Positions 18,916 to 27,976 of a stretch of 55,912 nucleotides of DNA are shown in pieces; position 1 is the stretch's first letter, and each line of letters opens with the position of its first letter. The notes under the pieces are model-generated. The model searched no databases, was not told the DNA's origin, and was given only the letters and a program-made list of their open reading frames with translations. A program made the position numbers and the translations under genes. This DNA comes from Paracoccaceae bacterium (GTDB lineage Bacteria; Pseudomonadota; Alphaproteobacteria; Rhodobacterales; Rhodobacteraceae). The stretch is from NCBI GenBank assembly GCA_026706985.1, contig JAPOXR010000018.1:1-55912 (forward strand), read 5' to 3'.

Positions 18916-21900
18916 TGAAGCCACCCGGCCTCAGGTGGAAGCCGCCGATCCCGGCGGTGCCTCCTGGGTGTCGGCCAATGCCGGTTCCGGAAAAACCCGC
19001 GTTCTGACCAACAGGGTGGCGCGGCTGCTTCTCGCCGGCGTCCCGCCGCAACGCATCCTGTGTCTGACTTTCACCAATGCCGCCGCATCGAACATGCAGA
19101 TCCGGCTGTTCGAACTTCTTGGTGAGTGGTCCATGCTGCCGGACCACCAGTTGCAGGAAAAACTGCTCGATCTGGGAGAGCCGGAAGCAGGCCTGGACAG
19201 TGCCAAGCTGGCGAATTCGCGGACCTTGTTCGCCCGCGCCCTGGAAACACCCGGCGGCCTCAAGATTCAGACCATCCACGCATTTTCGGCGGCTCTCCTG
19301 AGGCGGTTTCCGTATGAGGCAGGCGTATCGCCGCAGTTCCAATCGCTCGACGAGCGTGCCGAACGCAGACTGCAGCTCGAAATTCTGGACGAACTCGCAG
19401 AGTCAAATGCCGCCACCTACAATGCGGTGTCACGCCATGTCAGCATCGACGCGCTGCCGGCATTTCTCGAAGCCATTTCGCATGCACGCGAATCATTCCT
19501 GCCTCAGCGGTCAAAAACACAGCTATTCGGGCTGTTCGGCCTTCCTGCCGATGCCGATGCTGAGCCGCAGAACAGGATCATGCGTTTGTTCACCGCCGAG
19601 GATGCGGCAATGCTGGCAACACTCGCTGAGAGGATGGCGGAATCGGCAAGCCCGACGGATAGGGCTGCGGCGGAAAAACTTGCGACGATAGATGCGGCGC
19701 AGGCCGGGCCGCATGATTTCACAATGCTGGTGAGCGTTTTCTTGACGGGAGCCTCGGCCAGGGAGCCCTACTCCCCGAAATCCAGCCCGCCGACAAAGGC
19801 CGTGCAGGAGAGGTTATCTTCTGACGGTCTCGCCTGGCTCGAAAGCTACAGGCATCGCGTAGCCGAAACCCAGGCGGTGATGCTGAATCTCCGAGCGGCG
19901 GAAAAAACCGTTCTCCTGCATCAGTTCGCCGCCGCTTATTTGGACAGCTACGAGGAGCGGAAACGCAGCCGGGCCCTATTGGATTTTGACGATCTCATCC
20001 TGCTTGCGTTGAAGCTGCTCAAGGATCACAGCAGTGCACAATGGGTTCTGTTCCGGCTGGATGGCGGTATCGACCATGTGCTGATTGACGAGGCGCAGGA
20101 TGTCAGTCCCAATCAATGGCACCTGGTGCAGGAAATCTCGCGCGAATTCACCACCGGCCGGGGTGCCCGCGATACTGTGCGGACGGTCTTCGCCGTCGGC
20201 GACGAAAAACAATCCATCTACGGATTTCAAGGTGCGGCACCGGAACGATTCGCCCAGATGCGCGATTATTTCAGGCAGAGTTACAGCGATGCGGCGGTGC
20301 GCTTCCGGGAGAACAGCCTCAACTATTCCTTCCGTTCCGCCGGCACCATACTTCAGCTTGTGGACAAGGTTTTTGAAAGCTGCGGAGCGCCGGGATTCAC
20401 GCATGATCTTCGCCACGAGGCATTCAAATCACAACTTCCGGGCCGAATCGACCTGTGGCCATTCCTGGAAAAGACTGCGGACAATGACGGTCACGACTGG
20501 ACTGATCCACACCCGTTGGCATTCGACCTGAACTCGCATGTCAAACTTGCGCGCTCAATCGCCCACCGCGTCGAACGGATGCTGCGAACTCCCGAGTCGC
20601 TTCCCGGCGACGAAATTGCCCGACCGGTCAGACCTGGCGACATCCTGATCCTCGTGCGTCGCCGCTCGGACCTGTTTTATGCCATTATCCGGGAAATCAA
20701 GGCACTCGGTCTGCCGATTGCCGGCGCGGACAGGCTGGCGCTGGTCGAAGAACTTGCCATCCGGGACATCACCGCCCTTCTTGCATTCCTCGCCTTTCCC
20801 AAAGACGATCTGTCGCTGGCGGCGGTTCTGCGCTCACCCCTGTTCGCATTATCGGAGGATGAACTTTTCGACCTGGCGCATGGGCGCGCCAAGTCGCTCT
20901 GGTCGTCCCTGCACGCAGCACGGGAGAAATTCGCTGACCCGGTGACGGTGCTGGAAGATTTGCTATCGCAGGCGGAGACATCGGCTCCCTACGAGCTGAT
21001 TGAGCGCATTCTGATCAACCACGGGGGACGGCAGAAGTTCACGGCGCGGCTCGGCGGCGAGGTCGAAGAGACCATGGACATGCTGCTGCTGCAGGCATTG
21101 GAATATGAAAGGGAGGAATCCGTTTCGCTGGTCGGGTTTCTCGACTGGCTGGCCGGCGAAACCGAAGTCAAACGACAGCTCGACCAAGCCGGAGATGAAA
21201 TCCGGGTCATGACTATTCACGGCGCCAAAGGGCTGGAATCGCCGATTGTCATTCTACCGGATACCGAGCACCGGAAAATGCGCCAATTGAATCCGATTGT
21301 CGAAACCGAAGATGGAACACCGGTCTGGAGCACCAGGAAAGACGAAGAGCCGCCGCTCATCCGCGGTCTGCGCAACCGGGAGGAAAGGCTTTGGCAGAAT
21401 GAGGAGTTGCGTTTGCTCTATGTGGCTCTGACCCGTGCCGAAAGTTGGCTCATCATCTGCGGAGAAGGGCAGTTGAAGGAAGAAGCCTGGCACGGGATGA
21501 TCCGCTCGGCCCTCTCGAAAATCGATGCGCAGCCATTCGATTACAGCAGCGAATGCGGTGATTTCTTTGCCGGCATGGACGGTCTCAGACTGATTTCCGA
21601 AGATTGGCCGGAATCGGCTGAGCATGATCAAGTGAATCCGGTTGGTGCCGAAATCCCCGCTTGGGCACTGCAACCGGCGTTGGTTTCCAAGGCGGAACCG
21701 GAGAGATTTCTGTCGCCGAGCAACTTGGGCGGCGAAAAGTCAGCGCCGGACCAGGATGCCGCTTCTGACTCGGCTGCGAAAATCGGAACCCGCCTGCACC
21801 TGCTGCTCGAACATCTCCCTGAACTGCCCGTGGCTGACAGGGAAAGCGCTGCGAACGCACTGCTCAACCTCAACGAACCAGGGATTGATGGCAGTGCCTG

Positions 21901-22288
21901 CGACGAAGCCTTTCGGGCGGCGTCTCAATTGCTCGCCATGCCGGATCTCGAATATCTGTTCGCTGCCGATTCCGTTGCCGAAGCCGGGATTGTCGTGCCG
22001 CTGCCGACCCTCGATGACGAGGTCGCATTCGGGTATATCGACCGGCTCCTCATCGAAGAAGACCGCGTGCTCGCCGTCGATTACAAATCCAATCAACGGG
22101 TTCCGGCGCAGGCGGAAGACATACCGGAAGCCATTCTGCGGCAACTCGCGGCTTACCGGGAAATGCTGTCGACACTGTATCCGGACAGGCGGATCGAGGT
22201 GGCAGTGCTGTGGACGCGCACGGCCGAGTTGATGCATGTTCCGGCGGCAATTTGTGATGCCGCACTCGGGCGCGCCGCGCTTGACTGA
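18905..22288 (+). CDS. addA: double-strand break repair helicase AddA
   Basis: About 1,127 residues. UvrD-like superfamily I helicase with Walker A SANAGSGKT (residues 23-31), LTFTNAAA, VLIDEAQD, the UvrD C-terminal MTIHGAKGLESP and a RecB-family nuclease domain at the C-terminus (VLAVDYKSNQ, about residues 1054-1063). It forms the AddAB helicase-nuclease with the preceding gene. A GTG at 18905 with AAGGTGGAAG before it overlaps the addB end by 11 bases; the longer open frame upstream lies inside addB and is not used. No frame disruption seen. Confidence 0.93.
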   Translation: MRFNEATRPQVEAADPGGASWVSANAGSGKTRVLTNRVARLLLAGVPPQRILCLTFTNAAASNMQIRLFELLGEWSMLPDHQLQEKLLDLGEPEAGLDSAKLANSRTLFARALETPGGLKIQTIHAFSAALLRRFPYEAGVSPQFQSLDERAERRLQLEILDELAESNAATYNAVSRHVSIDALPAFLEAISHARESFLPQRSKTQLFGLFGLPADADAEPQNRIMRLFTAEDAAMLATLAERMAESASPTDRAAAEKLATIDAAQAGPHDFTMLVSVFLTGASAREPYSPKSSPPTKAVQERLSSDGLAWLESYRHRVAETQAVMLNLRAAEKTVLLHQFAAAYLDSYEERKRSRALLDFDDLILLALKLLKDHSSAQWVLFRLDGGIDHVLIDEAQDVSPNQWHLVQEISREFTTGRGARDTVRTVFAVGDEKQSIYGFQGAAPERFAQMRDYFRQSYSDAAVRFRENSLNYSFRSAGTILQLVDKVFESCGAPGFTHDLRHEAFKSQLPGRIDLWPFLEKTADNDGHDWTDPHPLAFDLNSHVKLARSIAHRVERMLRTPESLPGDEIARPVRPGDILILVRRRSDLFYAIIREIKALGLPIAGADRLALVEELAIRDITALLAFLAFPKDDLSLAAVLRSPLFALSEDELFDLAHGRAKSLWSSLHAAREKFADPVTVLEDLLSQAETSAPYELIERILINHGGRQKFTARLGGEVEETMDMLLLQALEYEREESVSLVGFLDWLAGETEVKRQLDQAGDEIRVMTIHGAKGLESPIVILPDTEHRKMRQLNPIVETEDGTPVWSTRKDEEPPLIRGLRNREERLWQNEELRLLYVALTRAESWLIICGEGQLKEEAWHGMIRSALSKIDAQPFDYSSECGDFFAGMDGLRLISEDWPESAEHDQVNPVGAEIPAWALQPALVSKAEPERFLSPSNLGGEKSAPDQDAASDSAAKIGTRLHLLLEHLPELPVADRESAANALLNLNEPGIDGSACDEAFRAASQLLAMPDLEYLFAADSVAEAGIVVPLPTLDDEVAFGYIDRLLIEEDRVLAVDYKSNQRVPAQAEDIPEAILRQLAAYREMLSTLYPDRRIEVAVLWTRTAELMHVPAAICDAALGRAALD

Positions 22289-22338
22289 TTCAGTCTGCGC
22301 ACTTAGCTATTTGGCGCTCGGAGATAGGGGATTCTGTT

Positions 22339-22659
22339 ATGGCAATTGTACATCTTGACGACAGCAATTTCGACAGCGAGATCAAATCGGCAAAGCTGCC
22401 CGTGGTGGTTGATTTCTGGGCAGAATGGTGTGGGCCCTGTCGGCAGATCGCGCCGGCGCTGGCTGAATTGGCAGATGAGCTCGCAGGGCAGGTCACCATC
22501 GCCAAGGTTGATATCGATGCCAATCCCGATACACCGACAAGTCTCGGCGTTCGCGGCATTCCGGCGCTGTTCATATTCAAGGATGGCAGGCAGGTCGCCA
22601 ACGCCGCCGGTGCGCGCCGCAAAGCGGATTTGAAAAAATGGATCAAGGACTCAATCTGA
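22339..22659 (+). CDS. trxA: thioredoxin
   Basis: A 106-residue classical thioredoxin with the redox motif W30-C-G-P-C34, the buried Asp in VVDFWAEW and the cis-Pro in GIPALFIF. It is a cytoplasmic disulfide reductant. It is the last gene of the run that begins with tsaE, 50 bases after addA. The addA-trxA order is a frequent alphaproteobacterial arrangement. ATG start with a GATAGGGG stretch upstream. Confidence 0.95.
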   Translation: MAIVHLDDSNFDSEIKSAKLPVVVDFWAEWCGPCRQIAPALAELADELAGQVTIAKVDIDANPDTPTSLGVRGIPALFIFKDGRQVANAAGARRKADLKKWIKDSI

Positions 22660-22724
22660 ACCGGCATTGACCGGGAGGGTGTGATACCGTTGGCCCTGCC
22701 TGTTCCGGCTGGATAGAGCCGCCG

Positions 22725-24050
22725 ATGCAGGAACTCCGGGACATTCTGAGTTTTTCCTTCGATATTGACTGCACACCCGGCGGCCCGGCGCAGCGCCGCG
22801 GTCAGGATTTTCTTGAACGCCATGCCCCGGACCAACTTGGTTGGCCTGCTGATTTTGACCCGCTGCCGCTGATACTGAAGGCTTCGGAGTGGGGCCTGAT
22901 CAGGCGCGGCGTGCAGCAGCGTGCCTTGGCGGCGAATCGCTTTCTGAAAGATTTTTATGGCGCCGGGGAAGCTGTTTCCACAGATATCCTCGGCCCGGAG
23001 GCCGCCATGCAATTGGGTGGCACCGCAACTGAAATGTTCGGCTGCCAGCCGCCGGATGGCCTCCATCTGCATGCCTTCTCCGCCAGGCTGGTTCAGACAG
23101 AGTCCGGCGAATTCCAGTTCCTGGATCACGACTGCTCCCTGGATTGCCGTTTCGCAAGGATACTCCTGAACCGCGAGGCGCAGCGAAGAGCCATGGCGGA
23201 CATCTCTTGGCAGGATCACCTCCTGGCACCGCTTGATCCTAGTGACGTGTACAGGTCGCTGTTCCCGGCATATGCGGATTCAAGTATCATCTTCGCACCG
23301 GATGATCGTACCGACGTGACGGCATCAATCCTGGCGGATGCCCTCCGGCTTGGCACCGCAGGCCGGAATTACCTGGCAGTCCATGACGCCCGCCTGCTCG
23401 TCCAGACACCTGAGGGGCAAGTCAAGATCAGCGCCTTGCTGCGGCCAACTGTCGAGGACCATCTCCTGGACCCGCTTGGACATGATTCTTCGCCGACACA
23501 CGGTGTCGCCGGGCTGGCGACCATTGCCCGCGCCGGAAAAGTTGCGATTATCAATCCGAAGGGCAGTGCCCTCTGCGATAACCGTGCGGTTTTTGCTGCC
23601 ATGCCGGAATTGATCCGTTTCTATCTTGGCGAAGAGCCGGTGCTCAATAATGTGCCCCTTTCCATGCCCGCCGGTCCCGACACACCTGCCAGCCCGTGGG
23701 CCACGGAAAACTTTCCGGCGGCAATTCGTAACGCATACCGGCCTGATCGATCATCTAAGCGGAGCCGGTTGTTCCGTTCGCCCGGCAGTGCCCGCCAAAG
23801 CATGACGAAATCCGGACATTATACAATCGAGCCCGTACCCCGTCGTATGAAGGCACACCCGTATGCGGACGAAAGGGGGATCATTCAATGCCGGCCGCTC
23901 GAGTTGACTGTTTTCGCATTTGTGAATGCGGAGGGTGCGCACATCCTGCCAGGAGGTATCGCCACCGCTGAGACCCAACTCGGTGCGATATGGCGTTTTG
24001 ATGACCGGGCCCGCCCAAGGGAAAAAGATGTGTGGGTGCTTGGAGATTGA
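22725..24050 (+). CDS. divergent circularly permuted ATP-grasp protein
   Basis: A 441-residue protein related to the circularly permuted type 2 ATP-grasp family (DUF404/DUF407). Shared features are LKASEWGLIRRGVQQRALAANRFL, VEDHLLDPLG, a long block ending IRFYLGEEPVLNNVP, and a C-terminal ILPGGIATAE and DVWVLGD. The family usually has a KPVDGSGG-type loop after the NVP block; I cannot find it here (the region reads RSPGSARQS), so nucleotide binding is doubtful. Relatives occur with an alpha-E protein and a transglutaminase, thought to act in peptide ligation/processing. Here the transglutaminase is at 25826 and no alpha-E gene is seen. It ends next to a tandem repeat array. Confidence 0.72.
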   Translation: MQELRDILSFSFDIDCTPGGPAQRRGQDFLERHAPDQLGWPADFDPLPLILKASEWGLIRRGVQQRALAANRFLKDFYGAGEAVSTDILGPEAAMQLGGTATEMFGCQPPDGLHLHAFSARLVQTESGEFQFLDHDCSLDCRFARILLNREAQRRAMADISWQDHLLAPLDPSDVYRSLFPAYADSSIIFAPDDRTDVTASILADALRLGTAGRNYLAVHDARLLVQTPEGQVKISALLRPTVEDHLLDPLGHDSSPTHGVAGLATIARAGKVAIINPKGSALCDNRAVFAAMPELIRFYLGEEPVLNNVPLSMPAGPDTPASPWATENFPAAIRNAYRPDRSSKRSRLFRSPGSARQSMTKSGHYTIEPVPRRMKAHPYADERGIIQCRPLELTVFAFVNAEGAHILPGGIATAETQLGAIWRFDDRARPREKDVWVLGD

Positions 24051-24068
24051 TTCAGAATGGGGCGCATC

Positions 24069-24310
24069 TCCGGATTGGACGCGCCATTACTCCAGACTGG
24101 ACGCACTTTCATTCCGGATTTGGCGATGATACATTCCAGATTGGACGCGCCATTACTCCAGACTGGACGCACTTTCATTCCGGATTTGGCGATGATACAT
24201 TCCAGATTGGACGCGCCATTACTCCAGACTGGACGCACTTTCATTCCGGATTTGGCGATGATATATTCCGAATTGGACGCACATTCATTCGGGATCGGAC
24301 CAACATCGAT
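24069..24310. repeat. tandem repeat array: 11 units of 22 bp, organised as 66-bp higher-order repeats
   Basis: Eleven consecutive 22-bp units starting at 24069, 24091, 24113 and so on. All share a core TCC-R-GA-Y-TGGACGC or a close variant. Units come in a fixed order of three types, so a 66-bp block is repeated three times almost perfectly (24074-24139, 24140-24205, 24206-24271). The last two units are degenerate. It begins 18 bases after the stop of the ATP-grasp gene and ends 25 bases before the DUF4143 ATPase start. One frame is open through it, but I treat the array as non-coding. A protein-binding array or a recombination scar are both possible. Confidence 0.9.
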
Positions 24311-24335
24311 GCAAAGCCTGATTAAGCCGCACTCA

Positions 24336-25559
24336 ATGATTAACCGCCATGCGGAATCGCAGGTTCTGACCGCACTGAATGACACCCGGATCGTTGCGCT
24401 GGCAGGCCCGCGCCAATCCGGAAAGACAACCTTGGTTCACAAGATCGCCAAGGATCAGGGAATGAGCTTCGTCACACTTGACGATCATCTCTCCCGCCAC
24501 TTCGCAAATTACGACCCGGCAGGCTTCCTGCAGCAACACGGCAGAGCCGTGATAGACGAGATTCAGCGCGCACCGGAACTCTTTCTCGAACTCAAGAAAA
24601 ATGTTGATGAAATGCCGCAGCCCGGCAGGTTTCTGATCACCGGGTCTGTCGACTTGTTCAAGAGAACAATTTCGCCGGACTCTCTCGCCGGCCGTGTGGA
24701 AGCGATAACACTCCTACCCTTCAGCCAGTCGGAAATTGAACAGATCCAGCAGCCGGAATTCCTGGAACATGCATTCAGCGAAAATTTCCCGGCATACTTG
24801 GAAACCGGCCGTACATTGAAGCTGGTCGAGCGCATCGTGACAGGCGGATATCCTGAAGTGTTCACGCGAAAGACGTCTGCCCGCCGAAGGGTGTGGTTTC
24901 AGGAATATGTCCGTGCCCTGGCGACACGCGATGTGACCGACATATCACTTGTCCTGAAAACGCAGGAACTCATGCGACTTCTGGACCACGCAGCGACTGC
25001 CGCAGGCCAATTAGTAAATCTCTCCAGAATCGCCTCACAACTGGGTGTTGACAGCAAAACAGTGGATCAATGGCTGGCATTGTTTGAACAAATGTTCGTC
25101 ATCAAGCGCGTTCCGGCCTGGCATCGCAATACGTCGAAGCGTCTCGTGAAAGCGCCGAAGCTTCACTTTCTTGATTCTGGGCTCCTGGCGGCACTCAGCC
25201 GGACGGAATTGGATGATATCCGAACGGACAGAGCCCGGCTTGGAAGTCTGCTGGAAGGGTTCGTGTATTCCGAGTTACACAAACAGGCAGCACAGTCATC
25301 CGAGCCAACATATATCAGCCATTACAGGGACAAGGACAAAGTTGAAGTTGATTTTGTGATTGAACGAATGGGAAAGATTGTCGGCATAGAGGTCAAAGCC
25401 GCGGTGAGCGTCAAACCAGGAGATTTTTCCGGCCTTAATCGCCTGAAGAATGCCGCCGATGACGCATTCGTTTGCGGAATTGTCCTGCATGACGGGGAAA
25501 ACATTCTGCGGGCTGGCGACAAAATGCTCGCAATGCCGGTAAACCGTCTCTGGCTATGA
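24336..25559 (+). CDS. AAA ATPase with DUF4143 C-terminal domain
   Basis: A 407-residue P-loop ATPase with Walker A GPRQSGKT (24-31), Walker B-like RAVIDEIQRAPELF and a C-terminal DUF4143 region ending in a VEVDFVIE ... GIEVKAA nuclease-like pattern. It is the same family as the gene at 7259 but clearly diverged. I start at the ATG at 24336, giving a Walker A position equal to the other copy. The frame is open upstream to 24057 through the tandem repeats, which do not look like natural protein. It splits the ATP-grasp/transglutaminase pair, which suggests insertion. Confidence 0.78.
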   Translation: MINRHAESQVLTALNDTRIVALAGPRQSGKTTLVHKIAKDQGMSFVTLDDHLSRHFANYDPAGFLQQHGRAVIDEIQRAPELFLELKKNVDEMPQPGRFLITGSVDLFKRTISPDSLAGRVEAITLLPFSQSEIEQIQQPEFLEHAFSENFPAYLETGRTLKLVERIVTGGYPEVFTRKTSARRRVWFQEYVRALATRDVTDISLVLKTQELMRLLDHAATAAGQLVNLSRIASQLGVDSKTVDQWLALFEQMFVIKRVPAWHRNTSKRLVKAPKLHFLDSGLLAALSRTELDDIRTDRARLGSLLEGFVYSELHKQAAQSSEPTYISHYRDKDKVEVDFVIERMGKIVGIEVKAAVSVKPGDFSGLNRLKNAADDAFVCGIVLHDGENILRAGDKMLAMPVNRLWL

Positions 25560-25825
25560 ATGCCACATCGATTCAACCTCACATGGTTGTGATCGAGAGG
25601 CTGATGAAGTCGTCCGTGAATCACACCGGCACCTGACTATCCAGATAACCGCCCCCGGAGGCCGCGCTGAACCTCCGCCATTTAAGGACAGTGATGTGTT
25701 TCCCAATTTATACAAAGCTGGCAAAATGCGGCGGAGTGTCTTGTCGCTACCCCGTATACTCCGCATCGAAATACTGTAAGGATTCGGAAGGCCGCTTGGT
25801 TCAGTTTGCAATAGATAGTCCGGAT

Positions 25826-26659
25826 ATGGGACGGCTGATTGAAATCCACCACAGGACCGAATTCACTTACAGCCGTCCCGCCGGCGGCGGGGTTATGATA
25901 CTCCGGCAGACCCCGCTGTCCGGACCACAACAGCAGGTTCAAAGCTGGGACACGCAGATTGTCGGCGGGGTCAGGCAGCTTGAGCAGAAAGACCAATTCG
26001 GCAACCACGTGCAACTCGTCGCCATCTCTCCGGGGAGTCATGAAATCAGGGTGGAGTCTTTCGGCACTGTCGGAACCCTATCGGCAACACCTGACAAGGT
26101 GGCCGACCAAGGCTCGCTGCCGCTTTGGATCTATTGCCGGCCAACCCGGCAAACCGAAGCCGGCCGCGCTGTCAAATCCATCGTGGCAGGGTTCGATTTG
26201 GAGCAATTGAACTGTCGGCAGGGATTGCAGCGCCTGTCGCAGCAGGTACTGCAACGAATACCTTACACGCATAACCTCACCCATGCCGGAACCACCGCCG
26301 AAGATGCTGCCCGGACCAAGGCCGGCGTCTGCCAGGATCATGCACATGTATTCATTGCCATATGCCGGATGCACAAACTGCCGGTGCGGTATGTGGGTGG
26401 ATATCTGTTGACCACGGACCGCACACAACATGAAGCCGGCCATGCTTGGGTGGAGGTCCATCTCAAAGGTGCCGGCTGGGTCGGGTTTGATATCTCGAAC
26501 GGCGTCAAGCCGGATGACAGGTATGTGCGGACAGCAGTCGGAAGAGATTATGCGGACGCTGCGCCCATCACTGGCGTACGGCGCGGACCGGGCATTGAGC
26601 AGCTGGAAGTGGATGTCCGGATCAGGCAGGTCTTTGCCGGAACGGAACCGGCAGGCTGA
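25826..26659 (+). CDS. transglutaminase-like protein
   Basis: A 277-residue protein with a bacterial transglutaminase-like N-terminal β domain (LIEIHHRTEFTYSRPAGG) and a transglutaminase core. The Cys-His-Asp triad is visible as GVCQDHAHVF, EAGHAWVEV and GWVGFDISNG. Bacterial members act as cysteine peptidases or amide-cleaving enzymes and are often encoded with circularly permuted ATP-grasp and alpha-E proteins. The ATG at 25826 gives the usual N-terminus. A longer frame from 25691 has atypical sequence, and the ribosome-binding site is weak. Confidence 0.8.
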   Translation: MGRLIEIHHRTEFTYSRPAGGGVMILRQTPLSGPQQQVQSWDTQIVGGVRQLEQKDQFGNHVQLVAISPGSHEIRVESFGTVGTLSATPDKVADQGSLPLWIYCRPTRQTEAGRAVKSIVAGFDLEQLNCRQGLQRLSQQVLQRIPYTHNLTHAGTTAEDAARTKAGVCQDHAHVFIAICRMHKLPVRYVGGYLLTTDRTQHEAGHAWVEVHLKGAGWVGFDISNGVKPDDRYVRTAVGRDYADAAPITGVRRGPGIEQLEVDVRIRQVFAGTEPAG

Positions 26660-26806
26660 AACCCCGCCTTCGGCTCCACAGTTTCAGGCGCCGGTTTGAC
26701 AGCCGGCTGTGTCTGGCCGCTTCAATCGCAACCCTAAACACATCCTGTGGACAGGGCACAACCCTGTCGGAACTGATCACCGCACGGAAAGCAGCAATGA
26801 GCCGGC

Positions 26807-27805
26807 TCAGCTATGCATTTGCTTCTTGCGCGCCCGGACGGCCTCGGTCGTCTCCGGGCTGCCGTCATGATAGGATCCGAACCAGTTATCCCAGGGCATT
26901 TCCGGATTTCCGTAATTGCACTCGAAATACCGGTGATGCAGCTGGTGATGGAATGACCCGATGCGCAGATGCGCCTTATCCCCGAGCACCAGGTTTCCAA
27001 AGCCGGCATGCGATGTCGCGGTAGCCAGCGATATCCAGTAGCTGAGAAAGAGGAAATGCACAGGATGCGAGGGCAGGACCAGAAAGATCAGCAACAGACC
27101 CAGATAGCCAATATGCTCAATCGGGTGCATCGAAAGCCCTGACCACGGGGCAATCGAGACGCTGCGGTGATGCACCGAATGCACATGTTTGTACATCCAT
27201 GGAATGTGTAACCCCCGGTGCAGCCAGTAAAAGTGAAATGACTGGATGACCGGCAGCAGCGGAAACAGGAGAATGAACCAGACCGGATTGTCCGAGAAAC
27301 TGATCATCGGTGCCCAGCCATTCGCGTAAGCCATCCAGATGATGGTGCTGTAAAATGTCAGGACCGTGATGCCCGAGCCGAGCGTATAGGTGACATTGTC
27401 CCAATACTGGCTGTTGAACAGAAAGATTCTGTTATTGTTTGCCATTCCACGGCGGTCATATTTGAATTCCTCGCCCTGGCGTTTCCAGCCATAGAGCCAG
27501 ACATGCAGCCCTTGGGCAACGAAGGCCATGAGAAAGAAATTGATCGCCCATATCCACAGAATCCAACCCCATTCCAGGGACTGCATCGATTCCAGGTCAG
27601 GCAGTACCCAGGCCCATATCGCCCAGGCCATCAGCGCGTAAATCGAGAACTCGGTCACCGGCAGCCAATTTGTGAGAAACCAACGCAGCGTGGCAATCGG
27701 CCGCGGCGGCCAGGAAAACAGCGGTGTCACCGCCACTGGTAAATCGGGATGCCAATTCCATTCCCGATTGGAACCCGCTTTCATCTGTTCAGCATTCGTC
27801 GACAT
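26807..27805 (-). CDS. sterol desaturase / fatty acid hydroxylase family membrane protein
   Basis: A 332-residue integral membrane di-iron oxygenase-type protein with several hydrophobic segments. The three histidine clusters that bind the di-iron centre are seen as HRGLH, HSVHH and HHQLHH, the last followed by RYFECNYGN. The family hydroxylates or desaturates lipids and carotenoids; the substrate cannot be read. I start at the ATG at 27805, which has AGGATT upstream; a TTG two codons earlier is also possible. It stands alone, convergent with the transglutaminase gene. Confidence 0.85.
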   Translation of the reverse strand: MSTNAEQMKAGSNREWNWHPDLPVAVTPLFSWPPRPIATLRWFLTNWLPVTEFSIYALMAWAIWAWVLPDLESMQSLEWGWILWIWAINFFLMAFVAQGLHVWLYGWKRQGEEFKYDRRGMANNNRIFLFNSQYWDNVTYTLGSGITVLTFYSTIIWMAYANGWAPMISFSDNPVWFILLFPLLPVIQSFHFYWLHRGLHIPWMYKHVHSVHHRSVSIAPWSGLSMHPIEHIGYLGLLLIFLVLPSHPVHFLFLSYWISLATATSHAGFGNLVLGDKAHLRIGSFHHQLHHRYFECNYGNPEMPWDNWFGSYHDGSPETTEAVRARKKQMHS

Positions 27806-27976
27806 GGCCAATCCTACGAATCTGTCCAGCCCGTGAATTTACCACAACCCACTCAATTTCAAGTCGTTTTCCGGCTACTTTTTCTGCGATCCGACAAAGT
27901 GGCCGGTGGTCACATTTCGGTGGAATGTCGGGGCGGGAAAGAGCCGGGATCCGGCGCTGACACGTCCCCTTGCAGC

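Noticed and set aside
24069-24310. CRISPR array
   Set aside because: Units are contiguous without unique spacers, and no cas genes are nearby.
24057-24335. Repeat-encoded N-terminus of the DUF4143 ATPase
   Set aside because: The frame is open only because the 66-bp block is a multiple of three. A normal start at 24336 places Walker A as in the other copy of the family.
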